In this document: in pieces, positions 33,068 through 46,230 of the stretch
How positions within the stretch are numbered: the stretch's first letter is position 1
Layout of the letters: the number at the start of each line of letters is the position of its first letter
Source of the DNA: Artocarpus heterophyllus
Lineage: Eukaryota > Streptophyta > Magnoliopsida > Rosales > Moraceae
DNA: 64,000 nucleotides
Direction: 5' to 3'
Assembly: GCA_025403435.1 (NCBI GenBank)
Contig: CM046353.1
Coordinates: 13,688,836 to 13,752,835, forward strand
The notes under the pieces: generated by a model
The model's database searches: none
What the model was told of the DNA's origin: nothing
What the model saw: the letters and a program-made list of their open reading frames with translations, nothing else
Position numbers and translations under genes: made by a program

Positions 33068-34335
33068 ATGGGAGATAACATGAACGTCGTTCCAACTGAG
33101 AATGTTCCAATTAGGAGCACTTCTGAGACACCGGTGTTGTCATCTCGGGTTTATGCCTCCACCTCGATGCAACCTTTGTCTGTTTTGGTTCTTGTGAACC
33201 ACAATGAGAAACCTAAGAAATTCTGTGGACTGAATTTCAAAACTTGACAACAAAGATGTTGTTCTATTTGACAACACTAAATCTTGCGAGATTCTTGAAA
33301 GAGGATCCTCCTACTGTTATAGATGATGAAATAGATGCCCACACTTTGCTTGTTATTGAAATAAGGAAGTATTCTAATTTCTTGTGCAAGAACTATATTC
33401 TGAACGGGTTGACTGATGCATTTTATAATGTGTATAGTCCAAAAAAATGGCCAAAGAAGTATGGGAGACTTTAGACTACAAGTACAAAACAGAAGATGCT
33501 AGTGCTAAAAAGTTCATAGTTGGACAGTTCATGAACTATAGAATGGTGGATTCCAAGACTGTAATTAGCCACGTTCAAGAACTGCAATTACTCATTCATG
33601 AAATTCATGCAGAAGGAATGGTAATTAGTGAGTTTTTTCAAGTAGCTACAATTATAAAGATCTACCTCTTGCGTGGAATGACTTCAAGAATTATCTAAAG
33701 CACAAGCATAAGGATATGAGTGTTGAAGATCATATTGTTTGACTTTGCATTGAGGAAGACAATAGAGGATCTAATTTCTAACAAGTCTATTGCCAAAGCA
33801 AATGTGGTAGAGCATGATAAAGCTCTAAGAATAAGAAAAACAAGTCGGGGTTCAAGCTGGGACCAAAGGGAGGGATTTCAAAGAAGCAGAAATTCCAAGG
33901 GAAGTGTTTCAACTATGACAAAGAGTTGGCAGATTGTAGGCTACCAAAGGGAAACAAGAAGGAAGAGGCCAATGTGGTGGACATCATCACACAAGAAGTA
34001 TCAGACATCAGTCTTTTTGTTGTGGTCTTTGAAGTTAACATTGTGGACTCTAATCCAAAGGAGTGGTGGCTAGACATAAAGGCCACACGCCATGTTTGTT
34101 ATGATAAAGCTGCCTTTACTGAGCGTGTACTATCAAATTTTGGAAAGAAGTTGTCTATAGGTAACTCTGCCATATCTGAGATCAAAGGCAAAGGGATGGT
34201 ATTTCTAAAAATGACATTAAGCAAGGAAGTTAAGCTGCAAAATATGTTGTATGTGCCTGATATCCAAAAGAATATAATTTCTAGAACTCTGCTGAGTTCA
34301 CATGGCTTCAAGATGGTTTTTGAGGCTAATATATA
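33068..34335 (+). pseudogene. Copia-C gag and protease
   Basis: Gag starts MGDNMNVVP and has the copia gag order: [42 protein letters not shown], then [30 protein letters not shown] at 33,245-33,247 and later frameshifts break it. The zinc knuckle is decayed (CFNYDKELADC, near 33,908). In the protease, the active-site triplet expected as Asp-Thr/Ser-Gly before ATRHVC reads Asp-Ile-Lys (WWLDIKATRHVC near 34,066), so the catalytic loop is lost. Confidence 0.82.
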
Positions 34336-34473
34336 GTTTTGTCTAAACATAGAATGTATGTGGGAAAAGGATATGTGAAAAATTGAATGTGAAAAATAAA
34401 TGTAATGGCTGCTAAGCCTAATTTCATTAATAAAAATAAAAAAGTTTTCTACTTATATGCTTGAGTCTTCAAT

Positions 34474-36733
34474 TTGTGGTATAGTAGACTAGGTCATGTT
34501 AATTATGATACTTTACGTAGACTAATTAACCTGGATCACATACCCATATTTAATATTGATCCTAAACATAAGAGTGAAATTTGTGTAGAGGCAAAACTAA
34601 TGAGATCTTCACTCCAAACGAATGAGAAAAATACTGAGCCATTTAATTTGATACATAGCGATGTTTGTGACTTAAAATTTTTTCAAACTAGAGGTGGGAA
34701 TAAATATTTTGTCATAGTCATAGATGATAGCACAAAATATTGCTATGCATATTTGCTTAAAAGCAAAGATAAAGTTATAGAGAAATTTTCTCTCTAGAAA
34801 GCTAAAAACTAACTCAATAAGAAAATTAAGATAGTAAGAAGTGATCGTGGTGGTGAATATGTAGAACCATTTAGTGAATTTTGTGCACAACATGGTATTA
34901 TTCACGAGGTTACACCACCTTATTCATCTCAGTCAAATGATGTGGCTGAACGCAAAAATCATACCTTAAAAGGATATGATGAATACGATGCTGATAAGTT
35001 CTGGATTGCCATAGAATATGTAGGGGGAAGCCATTTTGTCGGCTAATTTCCTTTTAAATAAGGTACCCCAGAAGAAAGAAGACAAGACTCCTTATGAATT
35101 GTGGAAAGGTAGAAAGCCTTCCTACAAATAGTTGAAAGTATAGGGGTGTCTTGCAAAGGTAATGGTACCTACACCAAAGAAGATGAGAATAGGTCCTAAA
35201 ACGGTTGATTAAATCTTCATTGGTTATGCCCACAACAATAGTGCATATATGTTCCTTGTATAAATCTAAAAACCTTAAGATTCACAAGAATACGATAATG
35301 GAATCTAGGAATGCATCATTTTTTGAACATGTATTTCTTTGTAAATCAAAAGTGGATGGTCCTCTAAACGAGCATTTGAGACTATTAAAGAGAATAGTCA
35401 GGATCACCTAGAAGTTGAAACCGAACAAGAAAAGGAAGAGCCCAGATGAAGCAAAAGGGCAAGGATAGAAAAGTCATTCAGACCAGATTTTCTGACCTAT
35501 ATGCTAGAGGCTGAACCTCAACCATTTAAAGAAGCTGTAAGCTCATCTGAGGGTCCTTTATGGAAAGAAGCCGTAAAGAGTGAAATTGATTACATCATAC
35601 AAAATCATACTTGGCAATTAGTGGACCTTCCTTTAGGAAGTAAACTACTAGGTTCTAAGTGGATTTTCAAATAGAAAAGGAAAGCAAATGGAACAATTGA
35701 CAAGTATAAGGCTAGACTTGTTATAAAAAGTTATAGAAAAAATGAAAGCCTTGATTATTTTGATACTTATTCTCCTATGACGAGAATAACCTCCATTAGA
35801 ATGATTTTGGCGATTGTCACTTTACGGAATCTTGAAGTACATCAGATGGATGTAAAGACTGCTTTTCTTAATGGAGACCTTGAAGAGGAAATATATATGG
35901 AACAACCTAAGGGTTGTATTGCTCTGGGACAAGAAATCTACAAATTGGTAAAGTCTTTGTATGGACTTAAATAAGCACCAAAGCAATGGCATGAGAAATT
36001 TAACAGTGTCATGATGTCAAATGGTTTCAAAATTACTGAGTGTGACAAGTGTGTTTATGTCAAAAGTATAGACGATGGATATGTCATTCTTTTTCTATAT
36101 GTAGATGACATGCAAATCGTGGGTAGCAATGATCGGATGATCAAATCTACTAAAGACATATTAAACTCTAGGTTCGACATGAAAGACATGGGACCTGTTG
36201 ATATGATATTGGGAATCAAAATAAAAACGGCACCTGATGGACTCATCTTGAGTCAGTCACACTATGTGGACAAGATATTTAACAAATTTAGTGAAAATGA
36301 CACTGGCATGGCCAGAACACCAATTGATATTAATCAACATCTGTCCAAAAATAGAGGAGAAAGCATATCCCTTGTGGCATATGCTAGAGTGATAGGCAGT
36401 TTAATGTACTTAATGAGTTATACAAGACCAGATATTGGCTATGTTGTGAGTAGTCTAAGTAGATTTACGAGTAACCCAGGAGATGACCATTGGAAGTACT
36501 TACGATATAGTCATGATTACAAGCTACACCATACAAGAGATCTTGTTGTTCTTGTAGGATATTTTGATACAAGTTGGATATCTAATATACAATATTCTAA
36601 AGCTACAAGTGGGTATGTATTCACTTTGAAAGGCACAGTAGTTTCATGAAAGTCCTCAAAGCAGACAGTTATAACCAGATCCACTATAGAATTTGAATTT
36701 GTAGCCTTAGATAAAAGCAGGAAGAGGCTGAAT
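34474..36733 (+). pseudogene. Copia-C integrase, reverse transcriptase and RNase H
   Basis: The pre-integrase region (WYSRLGHVNYDTLRRL) and integrase core (LIHSDVCD, then VRSDRGGEY near 34,838) run to about 34,970, with a stop at 34,795-34,797. Reverse transcriptase follows with QMDVKTAFLNGDLEEEIYMEQP near 35,845 and an intact Tyr-Val-Asp-Asp at 36,098-36,109. RSTIEFEFVAL near 36,679 marks RNase H. The integrase Glu region reads SNDVAERKN where a Glu is expected. Stops and frameshifts are spread throughout. Confidence 0.85.
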
Positions 36734-37605
36734 GGCTAAGGCATTTCTTATAGGATATTCTTGAATGGCCTAAACCTATGCCGACAATATGCATACATTG
36801 TGATAATCAATCTGTTATTGGCAGAGCATAGAATGTGATATACAATGGTTAGTCAAAACATATAAGTCGTTGACATAATACCGTTAGACAACTGATCTTG
36901 ACTAGAGTTATGACAATAGACTATGTAAGGCCTAAAGAGAATATTGCGGATCCATTAACCAAAGGACTAGATAGAGTTATAGTTGAGAAAACATCAAAAG
37001 GAATGAGACTAAAGCCCATGAATGAATAGATAAAAACAATGGAAACCCAACCTTGTTGACTGGAGATCCCAAGATCTAGGTTCAATGAGATAACTAAACT
37101 GAATAGACCAAGTAGGATCACTGTGGGGGTTACCCCAACCCATTCCTATAATAAAAATAGTGATACCGGTAGGGAAAGGTTAAACAGTTTGCTTATGATT
37201 CTTATGCATCGAATACAATGGGAATTCGAGTAGAGTAATGCAAATTACTCTTAAAGTAAGAAATCACCTATGTGAGAGAGAAGTAGGGCCATTTCAACGG
37301 AGAATTGCTAGGGCTCAATTTTTTAGAAACTATTGCAGGCCCAGGGAGATAGTCATGACCAAAATAGACATAGCCATGAGAACTAAAACTGTGTCAGGAA
37401 AAGATCTGTGTGACGTGTGTTATCGTTTACACAAACGGCAAGAAAGTTCAAGGACATTGCTTCTACTAGTTAGCCAGTAAAGTAAACATACTTTAACAAG
37501 GGAAGGTTCAAGGGTTAACACCTACCTATCCTATTCAGGTATTAACCATAGAATTCTATCACCATGTAGTGTCTTCGTTTTCCTTTGTCATCAATCATTT
37601 CATTC
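36734..37605 (+). other. Copia-C 3' coding end and untranslated region
   Basis: The frame decays after RNase H (PTICIHCDNQS-type sequence near 36,780). The stretch from about 37,130 is non-coding. The 80-codon open frame at 37,238-37,480 has no recognisable domain. Confidence 0.5.
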
Positions 37606-37616
37606 GTGTGGGGGAT
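37606..37616 (+). promoter_or_regulatory. Polypurine tract of Copia-C
   Basis: GTGTGGGGGAT immediately precedes an LTR-like start TGTTGGAAAAAATGG. Confidence 0.75.
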
Positions 37617-37850
37617 TGTTGGAAAAAATGGTTAATAACCTTTGTCGTCAATCCATGCACGTTGCCTCCCTCGCATGCTGGCTCTTACGTCCATGCCATG
37701 CATCCTGACATGGCTAGCCATGGCCTACGCACACTCGCGCATGTAGGCCCAAGTCAGATTACTCCGTACTTACACAAGGCCATTACTAACCATGTGTACG
37801 AAGAAAGGAGAAATCAGAGTACTCTTGAACTGACTTCTTCAGCTTGTAAT
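37617..37850 (+). repeat. Copia-C 3' LTR, start only
   Basis: It begins TGTTGGAAAAAATGG after the purine tract. I cannot match it to the surviving part of the 5' LTR, so the two retained pieces probably represent different ends and the right boundary here is a guess. Confidence 0.5.
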
Positions 37851-38465
37851 TAATGGATGGGTCGTTTATTTCATAAGTTTGAATTACTGTTTGAATCATT
37901 TTGTTATAATATTTTCTCTCATAAAAATATATATTTTTGTTTAAACTTTCTATTCAACCATATCAACCAAACGGCCATCATAAATTTCTTCCTTTTTTTC
38001 CCATTGGAACCATTGCCTATTTGAGAAATAAAAAATTTTCTCATACTCTATCGCTAAGATACAATTATGATCCATCATATAATATCAAATTCACATTAGA
38101 TTAAGAACAATAAGATAATTTAATGGAATTTGATATAGCTTTGACTCTCATATGATATTTTTTGCACCCTATCACAAATTTTTCCTTGAAAAAATTCAAA
38201 GACCTAAAAAACCATCAGAGTAAATTTGCAGAAGAGTGGATCAATAACAAAATGAGGCTTCGAAAATGCAGTATTTCTGGATGAGAAAGAAGTCACTTCC
38301 ATGTTATCTGAAAACAGAAGATCGGAAAACAGATCTGACATGTTTTTGAACAAGATCTAGTTAGCGTGATAAACATGAAAATCAAATACATCTTTAAATC
38401 CTCTCAGGAAAAAAAATGGAAAAAGAATTAATATATTCATTCTTTTGGTATGAAATTTCAAGGGC
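37851..38465. other. Spacer between Copia-C and the metallopeptidase gene
   Basis: AT-rich non-coding DNA; the last part is likely the 3' untranslated region of the minus-strand metallopeptidase gene. No further feature is seen. Confidence 0.5.
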
Positions 38466-41400
38466 CTAAAAGTTGACAGGCAGGCTGCTTAAGAACGCCA
38501 ACGTGTGAGGAGACGTGGACTTGCCGAATGGCGAACACCATGCAGGAAGCTTGGAAAGAACTCTTTCAACTTTCGGTGTAACTCTGTTCATATCAGTTCT
38601 GAGCTTTAGAAGAAGGCGGTCCTGTCCGTCCCCGTACACAGCGTCAGTTGACTGTGAAGAATTCTTGCTCCAGAAAAGCGTTAGATCGAATTTCGTTGGG
38701 GCATTCTTGCCCCCTGAAAACTGAATAACGTGCCATCCATCAACACCGATCTTGTCGCCAACCGGAACTAATTCCTCCGAGTTGCCTGCATCTGAGAGGA
38801 TAATGATGGTTAATTCTATTAGACATTCAAGGCTTCATAAGACGGTAAGCCTAGATGTGAACAGAAAAAGTTGATGTCAATTGTATCTCCGGAGCTTGAC
38901 CGAGAGCATATGCAGTTGATATTTTCAAATTATGTTAAATTAAAACTCAACTCTTGCAAGTTCCAAAACTTAATATTTATGGAAAAAAAAAACATTTAAA
39001 ATAGCATTATGCACTAGAGCACAAAATATAATAGCATATCAAATCTGCCATTTTAACACTTTTTAATGTTATGAACTCGTATATGCAAAAGAAAACTCGG
39101 AAATTCTGAAGATGGTCAAAACCTGACCTTCATGGCAAAGGAACAAGATTCTGTACCATTACTCAGAGATGCACATAGTGAACAAAATAATCACTTTCTT
39201 ATAACTCGCATCAAAGAAGTGGTTTTAAAGTATGCCAACAAAAAGAAAAAGAAGAATACGGACAAACGGAAGAGGTAGGTATCATTTAAGTTTATCATAC
39301 CTTTCAATGCGAAGTCTTCTATTTCCTTGAAGTTGATCGCAAGAGCCCACCGTGTTGAGCTTTTTGTGTCGATGTGAACTTGTGATTCGTCCATTCTGAT
39401 TGGTATCACTATTGACACTCAGCAGAGGCACGTCTGATTTGCTCCATCCGTCTTCGTTGTCATTGTCAGCCCAACAACCGTATTTGACCGAAAAAGTAAC
39501 GAAATCGATGACTTTATTTATGCCACATATGAAGCCTTCGTTAGCATATTCAACTTCTTTTGTCAACTTTCCAGGAGTTGCAGAAAACATAGAGACGTAA
39601 GAGCTGGGATCTTGCTTTCCAGTTGAATCCACAACTTGCACAACCTGAACAACATATGGAAAATCAAGTTCCTTACACAAAAGTAATACCATGAAAATTG
39701 ACATGCGTTTACATGTAACAGAAAGAAAATCTAGAGTCTATAGGTACAAATTAAAAAATTCACTTTCAATTTGTTATTGGTGTAATTGTTTATAGAAAAA
39801 ATTTTCTTGCTTGTCATAGAAAGCAAGACGAATACAACTTAAAAAACATGATGAAAACTTACATTAACAGCTCTAGCAATGTCTTTGGTAAACGGTGGAA
39901 CTATGCCCGATTTAACCACAGCGAGTGAGAGACCAAACACCAAGCAAGCTGAGAGTACAATCAATCTTTTTACACCTAGACATCAATTTTCCAATGGCAG
40001 TTTAGTCGCAAAGGAAAACGCGACAAACTTAAGAGGGGAAAAGGGAACAGTTGATCTTAAGAAATAAATTAACAGCTAAACTCTCTCCCATCGAATAAAT
40101 AAATGCAGATAATGTTACTTGGATACTCTAGAAAAGCTTTAACATCCAAACTTAAGCTGAAAACAAACTTAGCAGAAAATGCCAGTGTAATTTCTCAACC
40201 ATGATGAAATCTTATAGCAGGCAGTTTCAGAATGCCGATATCCATCTTTATCAGAAAGTTGCAATAATAAAAGAATGATAAGCTAGCCGTCAACCAAAAA
40301 AAAATATTAAAGTCTTTAAACGGTCCATAGCCGCTTGGTGTCTTATTAGGATAATATAGAGCTTTAAGAAACTTAGCATATGTGGAGCTAAATTAATTCT
40401 ATCGTCAGCTGTACTAAATTTTCTTAAACCCAAATCCATTTTAGTTTTTCATGTTCTATGCCATTGAGGTCCATATTCCATCTTGGACTGTGACTTGAAT
40501 CCAATATAAACAATGTGATGGTGATATGTAGTTATCTTTACAAAAAGTTGATCGTATGACAATAACGAAACCAATCTTGAAAACATGGAAGCACAAGAAA
40601 GACATTTTAGCAGCAACTGAAGAACATGTATGTTAGGAACAAAACCTGAAGTATGAACGTATGAAAGGAGATAAACAAAAGTTAGGCACGTGACAACTGC
40701 AATGAAAATAGCAATTATTACGTTCCCAAGCCACTCAGGAGTGCTACCAGGGTTCCTGCAAGAAACATATATGAAAAGTAGAATTTAGCTATAACCAAAT
40801 ATCGATTTAATTGTTGTTCATCATATATACATAACAAAACTACAATGTAATTTACCTTTCAAAGCGAACCCAAGTTGCAATCATTGTGCCCGCCAGCCGT
40901 ATAAAAACACCAGAAGATATTAATATCGGTACGGCCAAGCCAATCAGGAGTGTTGCAAGTTTCAAAGGCTTTGGCAATCGGGCTGGGCTTAGAGTAGCTT
41001 CAAGCAGGCCATCTGAATAACACAGCATTAAAAATCTGAAAATGTTGGTAACATGCACAAGTTGAGATATGTTTAAATCAAACACGAGCAAGGAAAGATA
41101 GTTGTAAACCCATACGTACATGCAAATGTTGGTGGAACCAGCCAAACAAGAGCCAGATACGTGGAACCAACGTTATAGTAGTTTCCAAGAATGAGAAGAA
41201 TGAGCCACTGAATAGATCCAGCTTTATAAAGCCATCTTTCGGCCTCTGACTTCACTGAATAAGCTTGAACAAGAGGAGAAAGCTGCTTTCTTTTGAAATA
41301 TACTTTTGATAAATATGCTTTAAGAATGCAATAACCTATATATTGACCCGTCAATGCGCCAACAAGAGCTGGTGCAGCAAACAACCCAAATACTAACCAC

Positions 41401-44400
41401 GGGCTTGCAACATAAGGTGTTGGAAATGAAGATACAAGGGGCAGGGTGAAGGCAACAAGAACAGCTAAACCTATAGCGAAAATCCACATTAGGATGATAC
41501 TCAAACACGACAACGCAAATGATGCTGCAGCTGAAGAACCACCAATAAGTAGCGATGTTGCCCAAATCAGAAGTGATTGCATTATGACTGTATTATATAG
41601 CAAATTCGCAAAGCGTTGTTGGAATACAATCATATATGTCCCCTGAGATTGCATCAAGTGTTAGAGCAACTTGAAATATGTATGTAGCTGGATACTTTAC
41701 CGCAGCCACCTCGGTCTTGAAAGAGGCAAAGGAAGGCAAGAATCATAAAGATTTGCAGTAGTAAATATACCAAAATGTCAAAAAATATCGCACTGCTCTG
41801 GCCTGTGTTTTCCTCTTCTTCTGTTGCACTGAATTTCGAAAGCTGAGAAGATCTAGCAATCTGAAGCAGAAAAGCAAGCATATTTTCTCCAAGGTGTTGA
41901 AGAGATCCTGGTTTCAGGAGTTCAAATTTATCATTCTGCATGATTTAAAAGGAAAAAAAAATAATGAACATACTAAAACCAATCTGAGCTTCAACAACCC
42001 CAATAAAGTTGTATACACGTATGCTAGGCACTTTGTTTCTGATATACCGAAAATGAGTGCAAATTAAATAGTTTCACTTCAAAATCTTGTCATTACAATT
42101 AAATGTTGGCACGCCATGTGAACAATTTGGTGATATGGTCATTATTCAAGCGATTAGTATCATGATTGCCTAGAAAAACTCGGTATCATAGAACCAATCT
42201 AACTTGCAAAGCCAGCACAGCTGGACCACTTGGCTATCTCATCATAGTTCTGTCACCAACCAATATATCTCAAACTCTTCATCTACTTCCAAAGAAAAAG
42301 TTTAAGGGTACTTGAACTAAGCTAGCTATTATTATGATAGTTTCATTACTCTAACATACAAAGAAGAAGAAAAGGGTTGTTCCTTCATATTAACCCCCAT
42401 CAAATTTCTTTTCCCAATGTTTCTCCATTAAGAAAAACTAAACGAGAATTTCCATGAGCAGGAATGAGTTTGCAAAGAGAAAAGAAAAAAAAAAAAAAAA
42501 ACATATCCGGTTGTTAAGGGAGCCAAAACATTACCTTAGTGTGATAGACTGCAGTGTTATCTGTGTACGCAAAGTCAAGCCCTGAAAGGCCAGCAACCTC
42601 TTTGTATACTTGGAAATCTGTAGCAGATTTTATAGCCCCAGAAGAAAATAGATCCTGTTGCACCGAAATTACTCAGATCAATGATTTTTCCACAAGAGAT
42701 ATGCATCGGCTGTTGAAAAGTTTAGGAGAAAATAATCAAGAAGAGAATAGCACCAAACCTGTGCTACAATCTGGCCAGAAGGGTATTTTGCTACCATTGC
42801 AAAGTTCTCAATAGCCCATGGATTAGGACCAGCCTATCACAAGAAAAAGTACACATAAATGAGTAACAAAAATAAAAAGATATGATTACAACATCCTGGG
42901 GTATATGAAAAAAACTTAAGAGAGAAGGAGACATAAGCTGTGGAGATATTATATGTACGTATGCATACATACATATTCACAAATTATGCAACCAAGAAAG
43001 CGAAAGAATTGCATAAATGGTTGACATTTGAGGTGTCATCATATCCAAAGTTTTAGGTTTAAGCAAAACTGACTCTGTAACAGCACCATATAAACGTATT
43101 ATGCAGTTCATGAAAATCACGAAGTCGTATATCATGGATTGCTAGAGAAAGAGTAATTTATTTCTACAAAACCTGAAATATGCTCGATTTTCCTCCAATA
43201 CCCATCGCCTCCAAATCAATAGCCATACGAATAGTTTCACTCCAGGGATGCTGTGTAAAGAAGTTTGAAAAGATAAGAGATCGCTTAAAACACTCATCCC
43301 TGTAGAGGTGGAAGTTACAACAGAAATATATCACAAGCATTATAGTAAAAACATTGTCTGTTCTGTGGTTCATAAATTAAGACAGAGCTCATGAACCTTT
43401 TTATATGAGCCTGATCCTGTACTTAAACACATATATATTCTCAAAATGATTGTAAGTTCGTTACAGAAACATACATAGCTGAATCGTGTCTCTTTTTCAG
43501 GCTACTATATCTTAGAATCTTATGACTCCATGTTCTAAGTCAATTTTCTACCTGACCTTTTATAACTACTTGTTGAATCATCAATTCACAAACTATTATA
43601 ATTGTTCTGATGTCTAGTCTCAAATTTAAAGCAGCCACCGAGAACGAGATAAATAATAGAACTCAATACACCACTTTGCAGTCAATTGGAAAAACTTTTC
43701 ACGGGTTTGTCTGTATTGAAGAATACTAGATAGACAATCAAATATTCTTATTCTGAGGCCATTTGACAGTGTAGCTCGTAGCATAGAAAAAAGATACAAC
43801 CTTACTTTATGAAACATTCTTTTAACTAGAAAATATATATATATATATATCCTTCAGCTGCCTGCTGCTGATTGAAAGAACAAAGGAGCAAAATTTCAAA
43901 ACATAGATAGTTGAACAAAGAGAAGCTCCCTACCTGAGTTATAAAGCTGTGAGCACCAGTTAGGCCCTCTTCCTCCCCCGTATTAAACAAAAAGATAACA
44001 CCACGGTTAAATCCATGAGCCCACTGAGAAACCCCCCGAGCAAGTTCCAACATAACAGCAACACATGAACTGCAATCTCCAGCTCCTCCCCTGAAAGTTG
44101 CATGGCATTTTTTTAACCAACAAGAATGATTTGATTATGTCAATATATATATATATATGTATGTATGTATGTATATTTGGTAACGCCATGCGTGTTTCTA
44201 ATACAAAGGGACAAACGGCCAAGCTTGGATGGCTGAAAAGTGGGAGGACATGGAAACAAAACAAATCTTAGATAAACAGTTCTTCCAAAAAAAAATAATA
44301 ATAATCTGTGTATTAGGATAGTATAAATTTCAGCGTCTATAGTTTCATTTTACTAATATACCGATGCTTAAATGCATATAGCAGAAAAAAAGCTAGAGAA

Positions 44401-45990
44401 AAACATCACCGCAAGCAACAAATACAAGTGGCAAGGATGAATGATGATCATGGTTATTGCATTTGCATAAAATATTGCTCAATTAGAGACTGAATAGATA
44501 GGAAAACATACGTTGAGAAAACAGTGTCAATGTGAGAGGAGACGAGAATAGTATTTTCTACTGCATTTGACACATATTTTGGCAAGATTCTTAAGATGAT
44601 ATGATTTAGATCTGAATAAACAAGAGATCTCCCTTTAAACAGGCCACCAACCAGACGACTTGCTCCAGATTTTGCATTGAAAAGTTCCACTTGAACATTG
44701 ACCTCCCAGTGAGCTGTCTTCTTGATCTCCTCTGATGCTTTCAATACATACTGCAATGGGGAGCAAGAAAAACAACTATTTATACAAAATAATTGCAAAA
44801 GAAAGAGTCCGCCAATAGCAACTGTGTTAGCATATTATATAGCGGATAGAAGTGATCAGAAGGGAATACATGCATTTGTACAAAGAGAATCAAGCCGATA
44901 TACTCAATTTTAGGGGAGGGAAAAACACATGATATATGCTACTCTCCCACCCCACAAACAAAATTAAAATAAAATCCTTGTATCCAAGGCTAATTCAGAA
45001 ATTTATAGCATTTCTCCTCTCTCTCTAAATAATAAACACCTTACCTTTTTCTTCTTCGTGTTCTTTATATACATAAAAAGCAAAAAAAGGATTATCGAGA
45101 TAGAGAGTGACGTATCTAGTTAGCTCGGGGAGGCAGTGCATACCCGCATGGCATATGAAATTTCATAAGGTGGATTGACCATATACCCTTCCACCGTGGT
45201 AAGGCCAACTCAAACCCAAGATACAAGAACGAGGAGCCTGACCACTAGCCAGTGGAACCTTTACCTTTTTCTTAGACCAACTGAACAATGATTATGAAAC
45301 AAAGCATTGACACCACACGCGCTAACATCACTTCTTAAGTATAGTAACAAAAATGACGACAATAACAAGGTCTAGACTCACATTTTGATAATTTTGTTAT
45401 CCTATGAAGTAACATAGCAACAGAACATGAATGAGTTCAATCCGTCTTTTTCGCCGCGTCAGGCTAGTCCGTTGATAAGTTATTCATCTAATCATAAGCA
45501 TTCATCGAGTTATGAGAAGTCACAATTGCGCAAAACACAAATAACTCAACGAGCAAACTCCATTGTTTATTGATTTACCAGTTCACAAACATGAAAAATA
45601 AAAACAGCCCAGATAAGGAAATTACAAGAGAGGCAGGCCAACCTGAAGAGCAAGAACAAGAGCATCGGAGCCAATGGGATGAGGACCCAATTGAGTCAAA
45701 GCCTCGACATGCTTAAGAGCTTCGATTTCAGAGAAACCCCTTTTTCCCGCTCTCTCGGAAGTGAGAGGCAAAGGCAAGCTCAGGTACTGGTAATAATAAA
45801 CAGTCCAAGAGGAGTAGACGATCGCCGCGAACAGGGTCAGAATCACGAAAGGAGACCTTTGTGGGGATTTTGCTCGAAAACCTGGCAGGGGATTGCTCCG
45901 GACGTTGAATTCACGGCCAACTCGTTGACTCTCCGACGGATTCGGGGACTCCGAGGAAGGAGAGGAACCGGGTTGAGGCCTCTGTCTCAT
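38466..45990 (-). CDS. ER M28 metallopeptidase (ERMP1-like), frameshifted in exon 12
   Basis: This is a membrane-anchored zinc aminopeptidase-like protein of family M28, as in animal ERMP1 and Arabidopsis At1g67420. Exons: 45990-45643, 44750-44512, 44090-43934, 43250-43173, 42833-42759, 42654-42535, 41935-41771, 41642-41120, 41012-40856, 40755-40646, 39975-39863, 39644-39301, 38791-38466. All introns are GT-AG. An N-terminal membrane anchor (about residues 47-65) precedes the peptidase domain. Zinc/catalytic residues are visible: His189 and Asp191 (SSHID), Asp201 (GAGD), Glu235-Glu236 (NTGEEEG), Asp260 and His337. Several hydrophobic helices follow in exons 7-11. Exons sum to 2,755 bases, two short of a multiple of three: a two-base deletion near 39,379-39,386 shifts exon 12 out of frame. 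With those two bases the length would be 918 aa. The peptidase domain lies upstream of the break. Confidence 0.9.
38990..39070. repeat. MITE fragment in metallopeptidase intron 12
   Basis: ATAGCATTATGCA followed by an ACACTTTTT-containing stretch matches the repeat near 320-400 closely in order and spacing. It is a partial copy. Confidence 0.5.
39379..39386 (-). other. Two-base deletion site in metallopeptidase exon 12
   Basis: On the coding strand ATCACAAGTTCAC is found where a CA-extended ATCACACAAGTTCAC would keep the frame. Upstream sequence (NSDTNQNGRI) and downstream sequence (QVHIDTKSSTRWALAINF) belong to one protein but lie in different frames. The downstream frame alone matches the phase of exon 13. 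Slippage in a short CA run or a sequencing error could both explain it. Confidence 0.85.
43834..43851. repeat. TA microsatellite in metallopeptidase intron 3
   Basis: A run of AT dinucleotides lies inside the intron. A second TA/TATG run lies at about 44,141-44,175 in intron 2. Confidence 0.85.
45120..45262 (-). repeat. tRNA-derived SINE candidate in metallopeptidase intron 1
   Basis: On the minus strand a box-A-like TGGCTAGTGGTCAGG (45,251-45,237) is followed by a box-B-like GGGTTTGAGTTGG (45,217-45,205). The spacing suits a tRNA-derived promoter. Clear flanking duplications or a tail were not found. Confidence 0.45.
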
Positions 45991-46230
45991 CTCTGGATAA
46001 GAGTGAGAGTAGTTGAAGAAGAGCGAAAATACGAGGTCTGTTATTCGTGAAATGTGAGTTTCGGTTTGACCTCGTTTTTTATTTCTGTTACCCTGTACAA
46101 TATATAATTGGCTTTTTTCACTTTGACGTCTGGGCGTTTTCGCGGTGTCTTTTTGTTTTGGTTATTTTCATATCATATCCATTTATTTATTCAGTTAAAA
46201 AACATCGCAACACGATATGAAACTTAAGCC
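45991..46230. other. Upstream region of the metallopeptidase gene
   Basis: Promoter and 5' leader space of the minus-strand gene. I see no distinctive motif. Confidence 0.4.

Larger units (their letters stand above)
32190..37850 (+). mobile_element. Copia-C: degenerate copia retrotransposon of another family
   Basis: The order is a 5' LTR/leader remnant (32,190-33,067), gag, protease, integrase, RT, RNase H, polypurine tract and 3' LTR start. Its protein sequence and LTRs differ from Copia-A/B. The left end is cut off exactly where the Copia-B 3' LTR ends, so Copia-B probably inserted into its 5' LTR. The right end cannot be placed precisely. Confidence 0.82.

Noticed and set aside
42170..42250. 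tRNA-like sequence on the minus strand (TAGCCAAGTGGTCCAG)
   Set aside because: Only a box-A resemblance; box B and stems are not convincing.
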